Assembly: GCA_039105265.1 (NCBI GenBank)
Contig: JAPFFF010000057.1
Span: forward strand, 682,001 to 746,000
DNA: 64,000 nt
Reading direction: 5' to 3'
From: Tritrichomonas musculus
Lineage: Eukaryota > Parabasalia > Tritrichomonadida > Tritrichomonadidae
The notes under the pieces were generated by a model. It searched no databases. It had not been told where the DNA came from and was given only the letters and a program-made list of their open reading frames with translations. The translations under genes were made by a program, and so were the position numbers. Shown here one piece after another: positions 35,471 through 46,977 of this stretch (the first letter of the stretch is position 1; every line of letters starts with the position of its first letter).

Positions 35471-36235
35471 ACTTTATCAGAATATAGTCTTCTCTCGTCG
35501 AGCGATAGCACAAAAGTGTGTTTCTTGTCTAGATTTGGGTGGAGGATGTCCCTCTCTAGCAGAGCCTGAAAATCTTTTATAAAGGTCTGGAGGCTGCAGC
35601 AAGGCTATTACTGTGCAATATAGCTGTTTTGTACATTCACAGCAATAAATCATCGACATGCCAAAAGGAGGCACCAGGCAGTGCTATATAGCATCTCTCG
35701 GGTGTCTCTGAGTGCATTAGCCAATTCCTCTGCATTATCATCCGTTCTGTATGGAACATTCTGCAGCTTCATTGCTTCATCCGCAGCGATGAACGTTGTC
35801 CTTATGTCTCACTAGAGCTGCGAGGCAGCCATTAGAGAGAACAGCACGTCAATCAGGTCGTCGAGTAAACATTTATCTTATGCCCGTTGTTTGCGTCTTT
35901 TACTATGATTTCATGCACCTTTGAGAGCTAATGAGCGATTGACTTTTGCAAGTTATTAATTCAATTAATTGACCTTCGACAGCTTGGATGAGCATCCTGT
36001 TCTGCGTGACATTGACGAAAAGCTCAATGAAATTCAGACCTACAACACTTGAGCGTGTCTGAGAAGCTGTATGGCCGCTAGTAAAGCTCCTGCCGCTTCC
36101 TCGTGTTCCAGCCGAAGCAGTAGAAACAATCGGCCCTGCTGATGTGAGCTACCGCCTGTTCAAAAGGCTTCTTGACCTGGCTGATAAAGGAAGTTATTTC
36201 ATCCTTTCAGCTCCCTGACCTTCCTTTGAAATTTA
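35471..36235 (-). pseudogene. GC-rich decayed coding relic, unidentified
   Basis: This stretch is far richer in G+C (near half, by eye) than everything around it. On the minus strand it gives coding-like pieces in more than one frame, for example DEITSFISQVKKPFEQAVAH, IELFVNVTQNRMLIQAVEGQ and EELANALRDTREMLYSTAW. No complete frame survives. The family is not recognised. It may be a decayed host gene, or DNA acquired from a source with different base composition. Confidence 0.5.
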
Positions 36236-36359
36236 AAATCAAAGAACAAATGCTGAATTAAGCTGAATCAGCATATCGAATAGAGTTTTGCTTGTAATAA
36301 ACAACCTCCAATTTAAAATAATAACATTAAACACATATTTTTATTTTTAAACAATGCAC

Positions 36360-38024
36360 TTAAAAACTATGCTTCTTTTTCATCTCAATTTTCTTGTTGC
36401 CGATTGACAGCTGCATCTGAGAATCCAGTGTGAAAGGTCGCCAAGCAGGTAAACGGTCACCATTTGGGTTTCCAGTATGGGCGAAATTAGACCAATACGT
36501 TGAGAACACTTTAGCAAGTCTCTCCTCTTTCTCGCCCATTTTTCTCCAGCATTTTTTGCACATGTCGAACACGAACCACAAATCTGAACTATGGAAGGCG
36601 CCTCTTCTGTCATTTCCTGGTGTAGAATACTTTCCGAAGTACAAGAAAGGGCCCAAATTTTTATTAGTATTTATGTCAAAAACGTACTCAGCCAAAAAGT
36701 TACACATATTGATAGCAAGACGATAGAAATATGTTTTCGATTGGTAACCGAATTCGTTCTGTAAGCAACCGATGATCATTGGAATGTTTCTATAATAATC
36801 AAGTTCACTTAGGTCGACTTGATTCATGTTCAAGTTACAATTTTTGTTTCCTTTCAAAATTTCTTTCTCAATTTTGTGAAGCTTTTTGATACGCTGCGAC
36901 CATTTACGATGACCATAGGTCACAATTTCACCATCAACATATGGCGTAAGTGTCAACGGATAGCAATTCTTCTTGTAGGCTTCGTAGAGCTTGTTCGCAC
37001 TCATTTGGCGTGCTTCATAAAGTGTCTTGCATTTTAACGCATGAATCAGAACTTTCGCTGACGTACGTCGTAAGTCGTGACGACTACGACAAGCAAGTCC
37101 TTTCAAAATAGGAATCTTCGTAATGAACCCTCCGCCACTCATCATTATGACCTTCGAGAAAAGGCCTCGTGTCATTTTTGATTCATAAAGAAGTTCAATT
37201 GACATTGCACCAGCACTTTGTCCAATTAATGTGATATTATCTGGATCACCGCCAAAATAGCTGATGTTCTCACGAACCCAGTGAAGTGCTGCTAATTGGT
37301 CATATAAGCCATAATTGCCACTTTTTCCAAACTGCCTTTTTTGATGATTTTCTTCATCTTCTTCATTTTCTTCTTCTTCTTCCGCGTTTTCTTCTTCTTC
37401 TTTGTTTTGGCTGTCTTCTGATTTTTCTGAGTGTTCTGAATTTTCTGAGTGTTCTGAATTTTCTGAGCTCTCAAAATTTTCTGTGGGCTCTGAAAGTTTA
37501 TATCGTGGCTCTTTATCGTCAACTAAATCTTCTTCTTGTGGCTCGTAAACTTGATTTTCGTCTTGTTCAAGAAGTGGATGGCATAAGAAACCAAAAACAC
37601 CAATTCTGTAGTTGAATGATACAAATACTATGCCTTTTTTGGAAAAGTTTTCGCCATCAACGGGAAGACGATGGCCATATCCATGGTCATAACCTCCACC
37701 GTGTATGTAGAATAAAACAGGCTGTTTTTCTGTCGAGCTTTTCGCACTGGTCCAAACGTTTAAGTATAAGCAATCTTCACTCCAAGGTAAATCTGAAGGA
37801 GCTCCGAATTCTTTGACAGAAAAGGACCATTGATCTGATTGTGGATAAATTGGCGAAAATTCTTTGGCTGGACGAACCCCTTCCCACTTATTTGGCTTAG
37901 CTGGTCGTTTCCATCGAAGGTTTCCAACTGGTGGTTGCGCATATGGAATTCCTTTGAACACTGAAACTCCTGATTCAAGAACTTCTCCTTCAACTGTCCC
38001 ATAATTCGTTTTTACTCTTTCCAT
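36360..38024 (-). CDS. Type-B carboxylesterase with acidic insertion
   Basis: Start chosen at the ATG at 38024 (MERVKTNYGTVEGEV), which has a TCATTT initiator-like motif a few bases upstream; upstream codons are non-ATG. The 554-residue product has the alpha/beta-hydrolase type-B carboxylesterase signature: GIPYAQPPVGNLRW, SEDCLYLNVW, the oxyanion loop HGGGYDHGYG, GNYGLYDQ, and the nucleophile elbow GQSAG with its catalytic Ser. Later QNEFGYQSK and AFHSSDLWFVF hold the expected acid and His. Between the NYRIGVFGFL strand and GNYGLYDQ sits an insertion of about 75 residues, rich in Glu, Ser, Asn and Lys (repeated SEN/SEHSE words), not found in typical members. No signal peptide, so probably cytosolic. 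Hydrolyses carboxylic esters; substrate unknown. Confidence 0.9.
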   Translation of the reverse strand: MERVKTNYGTVEGEVLESGVSVFKGIPYAQPPVGNLRWKRPAKPNKWEGVRPAKEFSPIYPQSDQWSFSVKEFGAPSDLPWSEDCLYLNVWTSAKSSTEKQPVLFYIHGGGYDHGYGHRLPVDGENFSKKGIVFVSFNYRIGVFGFLCHPLLEQDENQVYEPQEEDLVDDKEPRYKLSEPTENFESSENSEHSENSEHSEKSEDSQNKEEEENAEEEEENEEDEENHQKRQFGKSGNYGLYDQLAALHWVRENISYFGGDPDNITLIGQSAGAMSIELLYESKMTRGLFSKVIMMSGGGFITKIPILKGLACRSRHDLRRTSAKVLIHALKCKTLYEARQMSANKLYEAYKKNCYPLTLTPYVDGEIVTYGHRKWSQRIKKLHKIEKEILKGNKNCNLNMNQVDLSELDYYRNIPMIIGCLQNEFGYQSKTYFYRLAINMCNFLAEYVFDINTNKNLGPFLYFGKYSTPGNDRRGAFHSSDLWFVFDMCKKCWRKMGEKEERLAKVFSTYWSNFAHTGNPNGDRLPAWRPFTLDSQMQLSIGNKKIEMKKKHSF

Positions 38025-38027
38025 TTT

Positions 38028-38033
38028 AAATGA
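38028..38033 (-). promoter_or_regulatory. Initiator-like TCATTT
   Basis: Reads TCATTT on the minus strand immediately upstream of the carboxylesterase ATG at 38024, within the spacing seen for trichomonad Inr elements. Confidence 0.5.
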
Positions 38034-38884
38034 TGATGAATAAAATTCTATTTGTTTCAACCAAAAAAATAAAATATTCAATTTTAATTATTTTGACTTT
38101 TTAAGAGAAGATTAAAGTTTTTTTTCAATGGTTTTTAATTATCTTTAACGTTATTTCAGAGCTTTTATCAAGAATCGAAAATTTTTCAAAAAAATATTGA
38201 TAATACTTTGAAAATAAATTAAATAAAAATATCTTGAAATTTATAAAATAAAAAAATATTTAAACATGATAATACACATTTGTAAAAAATATTACTATAT
38301 ATTGAATTATAAACTTAATAAAATATAATAGAAAATATTGAATGTTTTATTAATATATTTCAGAAACTATTAAATGAACACAAATAAATGCACTTTCTTT
38401 CTTTACAATTTGGTTAATTATCATTATGCCTCTTCATCTATCATGTTCATCTAGATACTTTTAGTTTTCTTTATCATTATACTGAATCTTATAAATATTG
38501 ATTTTTATAAGCAAGCTCTCATTTCTTTATCCTACAAATACTTAACTCTCGTTTTCGCAAGTGCGCATCTACTTACACATAAGCCATTGAAATAAAGAAG
38601 ATAAGTTTCAAAGATGAACTTCCAAATTTCTGCTTCATAATCAAGTCGAACACTTTTTTATGTCATTATAAAATATAAATCGTGATAGTAGTGTTCATGA
38701 AAACAAATAATTTTTCAATTTTACTACGAAATAAGTTTTTTTGATTTTTCATCGCTAGCAATCTTTAAATATTCAACAAAATTTTATCATGTTTTCTTTA
38801 AGCTATTGCAAGTGCTCCGAAGTTAATTATTTTTTTTTTCATTTTGTTTATTAAAATAAGAATAACTATAGAATAAAAGTTGGC

Positions 38885-39045
38885 TTGTTATTCTCCGATT
38901 CTCGAGATTGATAATTGATTGACTTTTTGATATCGATACATAAATATGCACAGATTCTCGAGATCGATTTCAGAGATCGAGATTTTTTTTTCTCAGATTT
39001 TGATATCAGAATTTTCATTTAAACTTTTTGACAAAATTATATGAT
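38885..39045 (+). repeat. CTCGAGA dispersed repeat, left copy
   Basis: About 160 bp beginning GGCTTGTTATTCTCCGATTC and running through GATATCAGAATTTTCATTTA matches, in reverse orientation, 54110-54285. CTCGAGA and ATCGAT words recur inside it. Orientation of the pair is outward-to-inward on both sides. Confidence 0.75.
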
Positions 39046-40311
39046 ATATAATGGTATAATTGATGGTTTTAAGTTGAAAATCGTTGAAAAACAATTAGAA
39101 ATATGAATTTTTGAACAAAATAGCTAATAATAAACGTAAATCGCTTTCAAAAAAACGGATGAAATATCACTTGATGAATCGATGCCTAATATCAATTTTA
39201 ATGATGATTCTCATCATATATTTTAAAAAACAGCCACAAACAATTTAAAATCAGTGAGTATTTTATGTATTAAATATGTTTTATTTTTCAAAAAAGTTAA
39301 GATTTCTGTTAATAATAATAAATATATTATTAAAAATCATTTAACAATATTATATAATCAAAAATATCTAATATATTATATTTTTATTTGAAGATATATT
39401 TATTTGAATTACCAAAACTATGAAATAACGATTTCTCAGAGGCATATCAACCAAAAAAAAGCTCTCAAAAAGTGAAAGTAGAAAATAAGATAAGTCCAAT
39501 TATAAAAGATTAATATAAAAAAGAAGAATGTATTTATGATCTTTGGAATCCAATTATTTAGTTTGTAGAATAAAAATTAATAGTTTTTAGGTAAAAAACA
39601 TCAATTTTGATTTTTTATTTTATCCACTCTATAGAAATATAAGATCCAAGATTCTTTACATTTATAACTAAAAATTATTAACAAATTACTAATGGTTTTT
39701 ATGATTACTCTATACGTTCTTTATATATCTAAACATAAAACGTCTTATTTTCAAATAGCTGTGATATTAATAATATTTCATTTTATAATCAAAATAAAAC
39801 AGCCATTTTAATAATTATATTTGGATTTTCTTTTATACGTTTCAATATACACTAATATTATACTTTCAATTCAATTGATAGTTCATTGAAAAAATAAAAT
39901 ATAATTAGTGCTCAAAATATGATTTTTAGAGGATTTATAGAACTTATGATAAATTCATTTCATTTTACTGTAAAATTATATAAAAAAAATTTTGAAATAA
40001 ATCATTTTTTATTTTTATCGATCGAACTTTTTCAATTAATTATATTTTAAATAAATATTTGAGAATATTAGAGCAGAAATTTATTTTGTTGATTAATAAA
40101 AATTATATACTTCTTTATTATAAATCAAATAATGATTTTACCTACTTTATAAAATCAAAATAAAATATTATAAAATATTTGTTTTAAATTTTTTGTGACA
40201 TGCAAATATAATTACTTTTATAAATTCATAAATAATATCTAAGTATATTTATATCATAAAATAAATTTTTGATAATTCAATTTCCAAGTTATAAATAAAA
40301 CATATTTATTC

Positions 40312-40400
40312 TTCTCAAATTGAAAGAATATTCAATTAACCTTCTCTCAAATTGAAAAGATATTCAATAAAAATTCTCTCAAATTGAAATGGTATTCAAT
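40312..40400. repeat. Short tandem repeat, about three units
   Basis: Three imperfect units of TTCTCTCAAATTGAAA followed by a G/A-rich word and ATTCAAT, period roughly 30-36 bp. No known function. Confidence 0.6.
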
Positions 40401-40782
40401 CATGATCTTATCAAAAATGAAAGAGAATTCATTTTTCAATATATCAAATTTGAATATATCTACTTTTTGAATTGAAGATATTGAGTTAAAAATGATGATT
40501 TGAATGAAAACTAAAAACTGTATAGAAGTTTTCGTTTGCTCAAGAGGAAAAGTTTTAATATACATCATTTAAATCTATTATTATCATTTTCAAAAAAATT
40601 TATCGAGTAGAATTTTGGTTGACATGCCTCTGATTTCTCGAAAATTTTATAGCGTTTTTTGATTATTAACTTATAGAACACAATATATTTTATTGATTTT
40701 CCTAAGTAAAATAAACCCAAAATGTTTATTTGTGTAGATATAATCAATTTTTGAAATAAACGTATAGAAAAAAAATTTGTTA

Positions 40783-42694
40783 AGGGGGGCGTTTATTTTC
40801 AAGTTTCACCATCATCAATGATCATAAATCTTATTTAGACAAAATATATGTAATAATTATTTTTATATATTCTAAATAATAGCACAAAATATTAACATTT
40901 TATTATAATGATGAGATAAAAATATTTTTTATAGTTAATTGAATTTTTGAAAATATTTATTGAAATATTTTCAAAGAAATCATTGAATTTTTTAAATGAA
41001 AAAATCAGAATAAATTTAGGTTTTAAAATTTAATTGAAATTCAGTTAAAAAATAATTATTTGTAAATTTTATTCCAAAATTCTTTCTAAAATTATCATTT
41101 TGCATATCATTATAAGATATAATAATAATTTTTGTGATTTTTTTGGTTAACTAATATTATGTAATGATTTAGCAAAATGTCAGTTTTCATTAATCAAAAA
41201 AGTTTAATTAAAATAAATATGTGATTATAAAAGCAATTTTTAAATATATATGTACATTTTTATATAAAAAACCCAAAAATTAGCATTTTTATTTTGTCTT
41301 GTTATTTTTTGCATAATTCCACAACTTTAAAAAAAGATATAAAGGAAAACTCAACATTTTTTTTTTTGGATATGTATGTTTTTCATTTTGATATACTTTT
41401 TAAATAAATTGATCAAAAACTCGATTACTACATAGCTTTTTAATGATATCGCAATTATATAGAAAATCGATGCTTTTTTAAAATTGTATGTAGTCTTTCA
41501 ATATTGAAAAATGAGATCCAAAACTTTGATGATATGTTATTCATGTAAATATGAATAAAGTAATGTTGAGATATTAAATTTCAAAGTTTACTAAGACATT
41601 TTCCAAAAATATAATTCCATTTTTCTCAAGGCCGTTATAAATTCAACATAAAACAAAATTATGCTCACTTTTGTTATAATTTTTATTATATATTTTTCTT
41701 TATAAAATAATATAAAAAAGAATCAATCAAGCAAAACAAAATAATAAAATTGAATGAAGGAGTGTAATTTATTTCAGACAAAAAGACGTTTATTTTCAAT
41801 AAAATACGTTAATTTTGAATACAAAATGACGTTAATTTTTTGATCAAAATATTAGGAGTTTAGCTCCAAAGCACAAGGTTTTCTCAAGTAGCAATGAAGC
41901 AAGAGCCGCCATAGCTATAGGAATAAAAAACGATCCTCATTTTGAATCAAAATTAATCGAAAAAGTTTGTCCTAAATCTATTTCTCGAAATGATCTTAAT
42001 GAGATTAGGAAAGATGAAACAAGTAGACATGAAAGAAATGGTCTAAAGAAAACTCCCAACGAGAAAAAGAAGAAAAATTACTCTAGAATTAAATATAGAG
42101 AAAAATGCAAAGAGAACCCAGGTGATTATAAATCAAAAACCTGATTAATTTTAAAACTAATTAATAAACATCAATTTATAAATTCGGTTTGTATTATATA
42201 GTTATTTTGTAAAAGAATTGATAATCACCATCAATTGAAATTTTTTAGAAAAGGTGATATTGTGTAATGAAACAAAAGATCATTCAATATTTGATTATTA
42301 TAATATGAGAATATTTGATTTTATGAATTTAATTGGCGTGAAAAAAAAAAAAGATAATCATCATCGAATGAAAAATATAAATAAAGGCGAGATCATATGA
42401 TTGTTTTAAAAGTTATCTAATAAGAACTTTACAGATCTTTGAATCTGCTCTTGTAAACGCTTAAAAATTCTAAAAGCTTTATCTAAATATTTATAGACAT
42501 TTGAATTAATATATTGAATTTTTTTGATATATATCATTGAAAAATATAAAAATGCATTTATCTTCATAATCAAAAGATATTTTTAATATTAAATTGTTTT
42601 TTTCTGTAGTAAAAAAATAATTATATAATATTTAAAAATATATTTTATTTAACATGATTTAATTATCTAAAAAACATCAAGTAGACGCCCCCCT
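40783..42694. mobile_element. 1.9-kb TIR element with AGGGGGGCGT ends
   Basis: Left end AGGGGGGCGTTTATTTTC and right end inverse of AGGGGGGCGTCTACTTGATG, each flanked by TA, as expected for a Tc1/mariner/pogo-like insertion with TA target duplication. The six-G run stands out sharply in this A+T-rich DNA. One coding-like frame lies inside at 41836-42144; no full transposase was found. Confidence 0.75.
41836..42144 (+). other. Truncated coding frame inside the AGGGGGGCGT element
   Basis: Open frame without an ATG, ending at a TGA. The product reads VFSSSNEARAAIAIGIKNDP, then KLIEKVCPKSISRNDLNEIR and a Lys/Asn/Arg-rich tail. The helix-rich first half followed by a basic tail could be a DNA-binding remnant of the element's transposase, but no catalytic motif is visible. 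Family not recognised; an upstream exon or break would be needed for a start. Confidence 0.4.
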
Positions 42695-42782
42695 TAAATT
42701 TAAAATATTGTTAAATACATCTCAATTTTGAATTGATCCGTTATTTTTGGCCTTCTTACTTTACGATAGGAAAAACGGGTAA

Positions 42783-42788
42783 TCATTT
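42783..42788 (+). promoter_or_regulatory. Initiator-like TCATTT
   Basis: Just upstream of the ATG at 42799 of the broken kinase fragment, so the promoter-proximal part of that gene survives. Confidence 0.4.
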
Positions 42789-42798
42789 AATTATTTCA

Positions 42799-43152
42799 AT
42801 GGATTTTGAAGGAGCTTTCTTTAACACTCAGGATTATGAGCTCACAGAAAAGAAACTAGGCAAAGGAAGCTTTGGAACAGTCTATCTTTCTAAAAACATC
42901 AAAGCTAACCAATTATATGCCACCAAGTTCATTAATTCTGATAAGCTCGCGCAATTCACTGGTCAACAGCAAGTGTTGTTTATGCGAGATTCGTAAATCC
43001 TCCACAAACTCCACCATCCTGCCATTGTCAAATTTTTTGGCATCAATTTTCAAGCATTTGATAATCCAGAAATCTTCCAGCCTACAATCATTACAGAATA
43101 CCTTCCCCACGATTCCCTACGTGAAATTCTGAATGAAATTCAAATATATTAG
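42799..43152 (+). pseudogene. Protein kinase N-lobe fragment
   Basis: From the ATG: MDFEGAFFNTQDYELTEKKL, then the glycine loop GKGSFGTVYL and ATKF with the ATP-binding Lys. The frame meets a TAA at 42994-42996, then continues in the same frame as ILHKLHHPAIVKFFGIN and TIITEYLPHDSLREILNE to a stop at 43152. Everything from the alpha-D helix onward, including HRD and DFG, is missing. A host-kinase pseudogene; the surviving N-terminus with an initiator motif might still be transcribed. Confidence 0.8.
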
Positions 43153-44791
43153 AAAGTAAATGCATATAAATAAAGCTATATTCTTCATTGGACTCCTGTA
43201 ACGTCCAATTTTTTAAAATCATCATTTAATAATTCAACAAATTCAATTTTTCTGCATTTTTAGCTAAAAAATGAATTTTTTTCAATAATAATAACTATTT
43301 TTATATAACACTTAATGTTTTAAAAGCATATAAAAAGATATCAAAAGAATTAATGATTAGAATAAATTATATAAAAAGTTATTGCTATTCTCAATTTTTT
43401 TTTCTGAAGAGAGGTATTCATGTTAAGTGACTTAACGTCTTTTTGAATTTTTCTAATCTCATTATTTCCATCAATATTAAGTTATATGCATTCAAATCAA
43501 TAATTTTTAATTGGTTGCTCGATATAATCATTTTAAGAATGTCTTATACTGTTTATTTTATAAAAATTTTAATCTGATATATCTTTAATATTTCATTCAA
43601 TCTTTATGATTTTTGAAAATTCCAAATATATTTATATTAATACACATAAGATTAATTAAATTATTAGATTTTTCAAATTAAATTAGATTTATAAACAGAA
43701 ATAAAAAGAAATTAAAATTTTTTTCATATATAAACTTATCATATCTTTTTTTTCAGCCTAGAATTTTATATAATACTTTTCCATATAATATTTTATTATA
43801 TGTATTAATGTATATGTTGGTGCTTAAGATATTTATACGCTTAATTTTGAGAAAAAATGGTTTTGATTTTAATAGCTTATTTTAATGGTGTAAAATGTCA
43901 TATAAAGAGTTGAAAAATATGTATTTCAAGAAATAAGAAAGTATTCAAGTATATATATCACTAAACATATTTAATGTATTTTGGCTATTATTGTATTTCA
44001 TTTTTTATTGTAAAAATAAAATGATTAATCAAGATATTTTAATTGATTAATTTAAAATATATTAATTCAATATTTATTTTATTTCATTCAATATATAAAC
44101 TAATCATGTATTCAAAAAAATGATCGCTATTTCAATAATAAATCTTTATTCAAATTATAATTATGAATTTATCTTAATATTCAATAAAATAAACCATATT
44201 ATATATATATAAATATAATATAAAACATTACATAAAAAATAAATAAGATAATATAAATAAAATATATTAAAATTTTATATAAATAAATCGGCAGCAACAA
44301 AAAATTATATTATTTCAATTTTAGAATAATCCTTTGAAATATTACTCCATTTTCATTGAAATATTTTCTTTCAAAAGAAACAACTTTTGTTAATGATATT
44401 CAAAATTGAGAATTTAATTTCTCTAACAAAAGTTCTCCATAGCCATTTAGTCATAGAAATATAATTTATATTAATATCTCGAAATCAAACGTATAAAACA
44501 TTATATACTTTCTATTATAGCATAAATATAAAATATATAAAATAAAATTTAATTATCTATCAAATTTCTAGGCTAGATCTCTTCATGAATACCTTTCTGA
44601 AGAAAATTTAATTTATATATGCATTGATTTTTTATGGATAGCCATAAATGTCTTTGGAATTACCTAATTTACTAAAATCAATAATAAATCATTCATAATT
44701 TTCAATTTTTTTAAAAATTAATTAGCTATAAATAGTTAAGGTTTAATAATAAAAATGTTAACCATATCCGTTATATAAAACTAAACTTATA
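43153..44791. other. A+T-rich intergenic region
   Basis: No gene recognised. A short inverted similarity (GGTATTCATG region at about 43410-43430 versus 44583-44597 reversed) is present, but too short to define an element. Confidence 0.5.
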
Positions 44792-45101
44792 CAGTACCGC
44801 GAAAAAGTGATTTACAATACGAAAAAGTGGTTTACGGTGATGTCAAGTATTGAAATTTTGAATCTTTTTCGAAAACAAGTTTTTTATTTAGAGTATCAAG
44901 AAAAAGTGGCTGACGATCAGAAAAAGGGGGTGACTAATTCAATTTTTTTGATAAATCTTATTGAATGATACAAATATTTGATAAAGCTTATTCAAATTGC
45001 CACTTTTTAAAATAGCAAATAATAATAATTCTTAAAATCTGCATTCAAAAATAAAAAAAATAAAAAAAATAAAATAAAATAAATAGAAATGATAAATAGC
45101 A

Positions 45102-46890
45102 CACTGTTATGGTGAAGTGACCATCACAGTATTCAAAAAATAAAACTTTTTGATAAATGTAATAAGAACTTTTTAATAAATGTAATAAGAACTTTTTAAT
45201 AAAAGTAATAAGAACTTTTTGATAAAAGATTTATAATTTTGGCGCCTTTTATATCCAAAATTGGAAAGGATTTACTAAATACTCATTATCGATTATCTTA
45301 GATCTTTAAAAAAAATATCCGAAATACTCAATAGTGATTATCTTAGATCTCTAAAGACGATTTACGAAATACTCAATGGCGGTTATCCTAGATAATTAAA
45401 TTCGAATTCCGAAATACTCAGTGGTGATCATCTTAGAACTGCAAAATCGATTTCCTAGATACTCAATAACTATTGTTTTAAATCTTTAAAAAAGATTTAC
45501 GAAATACTCAATCGTGATTATCCTAAATCTTTGAAGACTATTTAGGAAATACTCAATATTGATTATCTCAGATCATTAAAAACGATTTCTGAAATACTCA
45601 ATAGCGATTATCCTAGATCTTTGAAGACGATTTCCAAAATTCTCAATTACAATCATCTTAGAACTGTAAAAGCGATTTTCGAAATACTCAATATCGATTA
45701 TCTTAGATCATTAAAAGCGATTCCCGAAATACTCAATAGCGATTATCCTAGATCTTTGAAGATGATTTCCGAAATACACTGTAGCGATCATCTTCTAACT
45801 GCAAAAGCGATTTCTAAAATACTCAATAGCAATCATCTTAGATCTTTAAAAGCAATTTCTGAAATACTCAAAGGCGTTTATCTTTAAATGGTAAATTTTT
45901 ACTATATCAATGAGATTAAAAGACCAAACATAATTTAAATGAATAAATTATTTATTAGATATTATTTTTATAAACATATGATGTTTTAATAGATTAAAAA
46001 TAAAAATATTCAATTTTTTAATATTTTACTTAAATTGTGAGAGATCTAACAATTTTTGATAATGTTATCAAAATAGGGCTCTATAAATATTATAAGATAT
46101 CTTACAATATTGCAAGATATTTTAAAAAATATTTGTCAAATCTTAAAAATTAAATAAATGCGAATAATTTATTATATTTTTTAATATACAGTAACTTATT
46201 TTCAGAATTATTTAAATGAAATATTTTAAAACATCAATTAATTATTCCATTTATCTTGTTTTGTACAAAATTAAATCCTTTTACTAAAATTTATTGGACT
46301 ATATCTTAATAATTTAATATATTAAAAAAATAATTCATTTTAAAAGGACATGGGAACCGCTTAAAAAATTAATATTTTGCTTTAAAGAGCTTAATTTTTA
46401 GTAGAAGTAACTTTTATCCTGCTTTTTTGGAAATACATTACATATTAAAATTTAATCTAGTTTTAATCTGATCATAATGGCGCTTGTTGAAGATAATTTT
46501 TATTTTTTGCAGAATTAATTTGTAAATAATAAATCTTTTTGCTGAATTCGATATCAATTATTTCCAATTTTGGAAATGGAAATCAGCAAAGATAAATCGT
46601 ACTAATTGGAAATCGTACTAATAACTTCAAAGATACCATAATAATCTTGCCGCTGTGTTCAATAATAGTTTCATTATGATTTGATAAAATTTTCGAATAA
46701 TTTTAGATCTAAAATTTACATTTTTCAAAATGTTCTATTACATGTATTAAAAAGTTCTTATTACATTTATCAAAAAGTTCTTATTACATTTATTAAAAAG
46801 TTCTTATTACATTTATCAAAAAGTTCTTATTACATTTATCAAAAAGTTTTATTTTTTGAATACTGTGATGGTCACTTCACCTTAACAGTG
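45102..46890. mobile_element. Inner TIR element, 1.8 kb, with tandem-repeat ends
   Basis: Ends are CACTGTTATGGTGAAGTGAC on the left and the inverse of CACTGTTAAGGTGAAGTGAC on the right. Near-identity continues through CCATCACAGTATTCAAAAAA. Each arm then carries direct repeats of a roughly 23-bp word (AAGAACTTTTTAATAAATGT type; about three left, five right). No target duplication could be recognised. It lies inside the middle transposon. Superfamily not assignable from sequence alone. Confidence 0.8.
45268..45890 (+). pseudogene. 45-bp tandem repeat encoding a 15-residue repeat protein
   Basis: GAAATACTCAATAGC-type words recur at exactly 45-bp spacing (45321, 45366, 45411 ... 45861), giving about 14 units. 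In one plus-strand frame each encodes a variant of EILNSDYLRSLKAIS. The frame is open 45545-45887 with no ATG; stops interrupt the earlier units. The strict period and conserved Leu/Ile spacing suggest it once encoded an alpha-helical repeat protein carried by the inner element. Function unknown. Confidence 0.7.
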
Positions 46891-46977
46891 TTATATCTAT
46901 TCTACCCCTAAAATAAAATATGAATAAATAATAAGTAAAATAAAAATTAACAATAAATTGAAAAGAAGAATTACTGT

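Larger units (their letters stand above)
38034..40782. other. Long A+T-rich intergenic region
   Basis: No convincing gene. It contains one copy of the CTCGAGA dispersed repeat (38885-39045) and a small tandem repeat (40312-40400). Short frames at 40347-40747 on the minus strand look like chance. Confidence 0.55.

Noticed and set aside
40347-40747. Two short minus-strand frames
   Set aside because: One covers a short tandem repeat, both are Ile/Phe/Lys-rich, and neither shows domain character or start context.
43400-44605. Inverted similarity around GGTATTCATG as transposon ends
   Set aside because: Only about 15 bp match, with no target duplication and no internal content.
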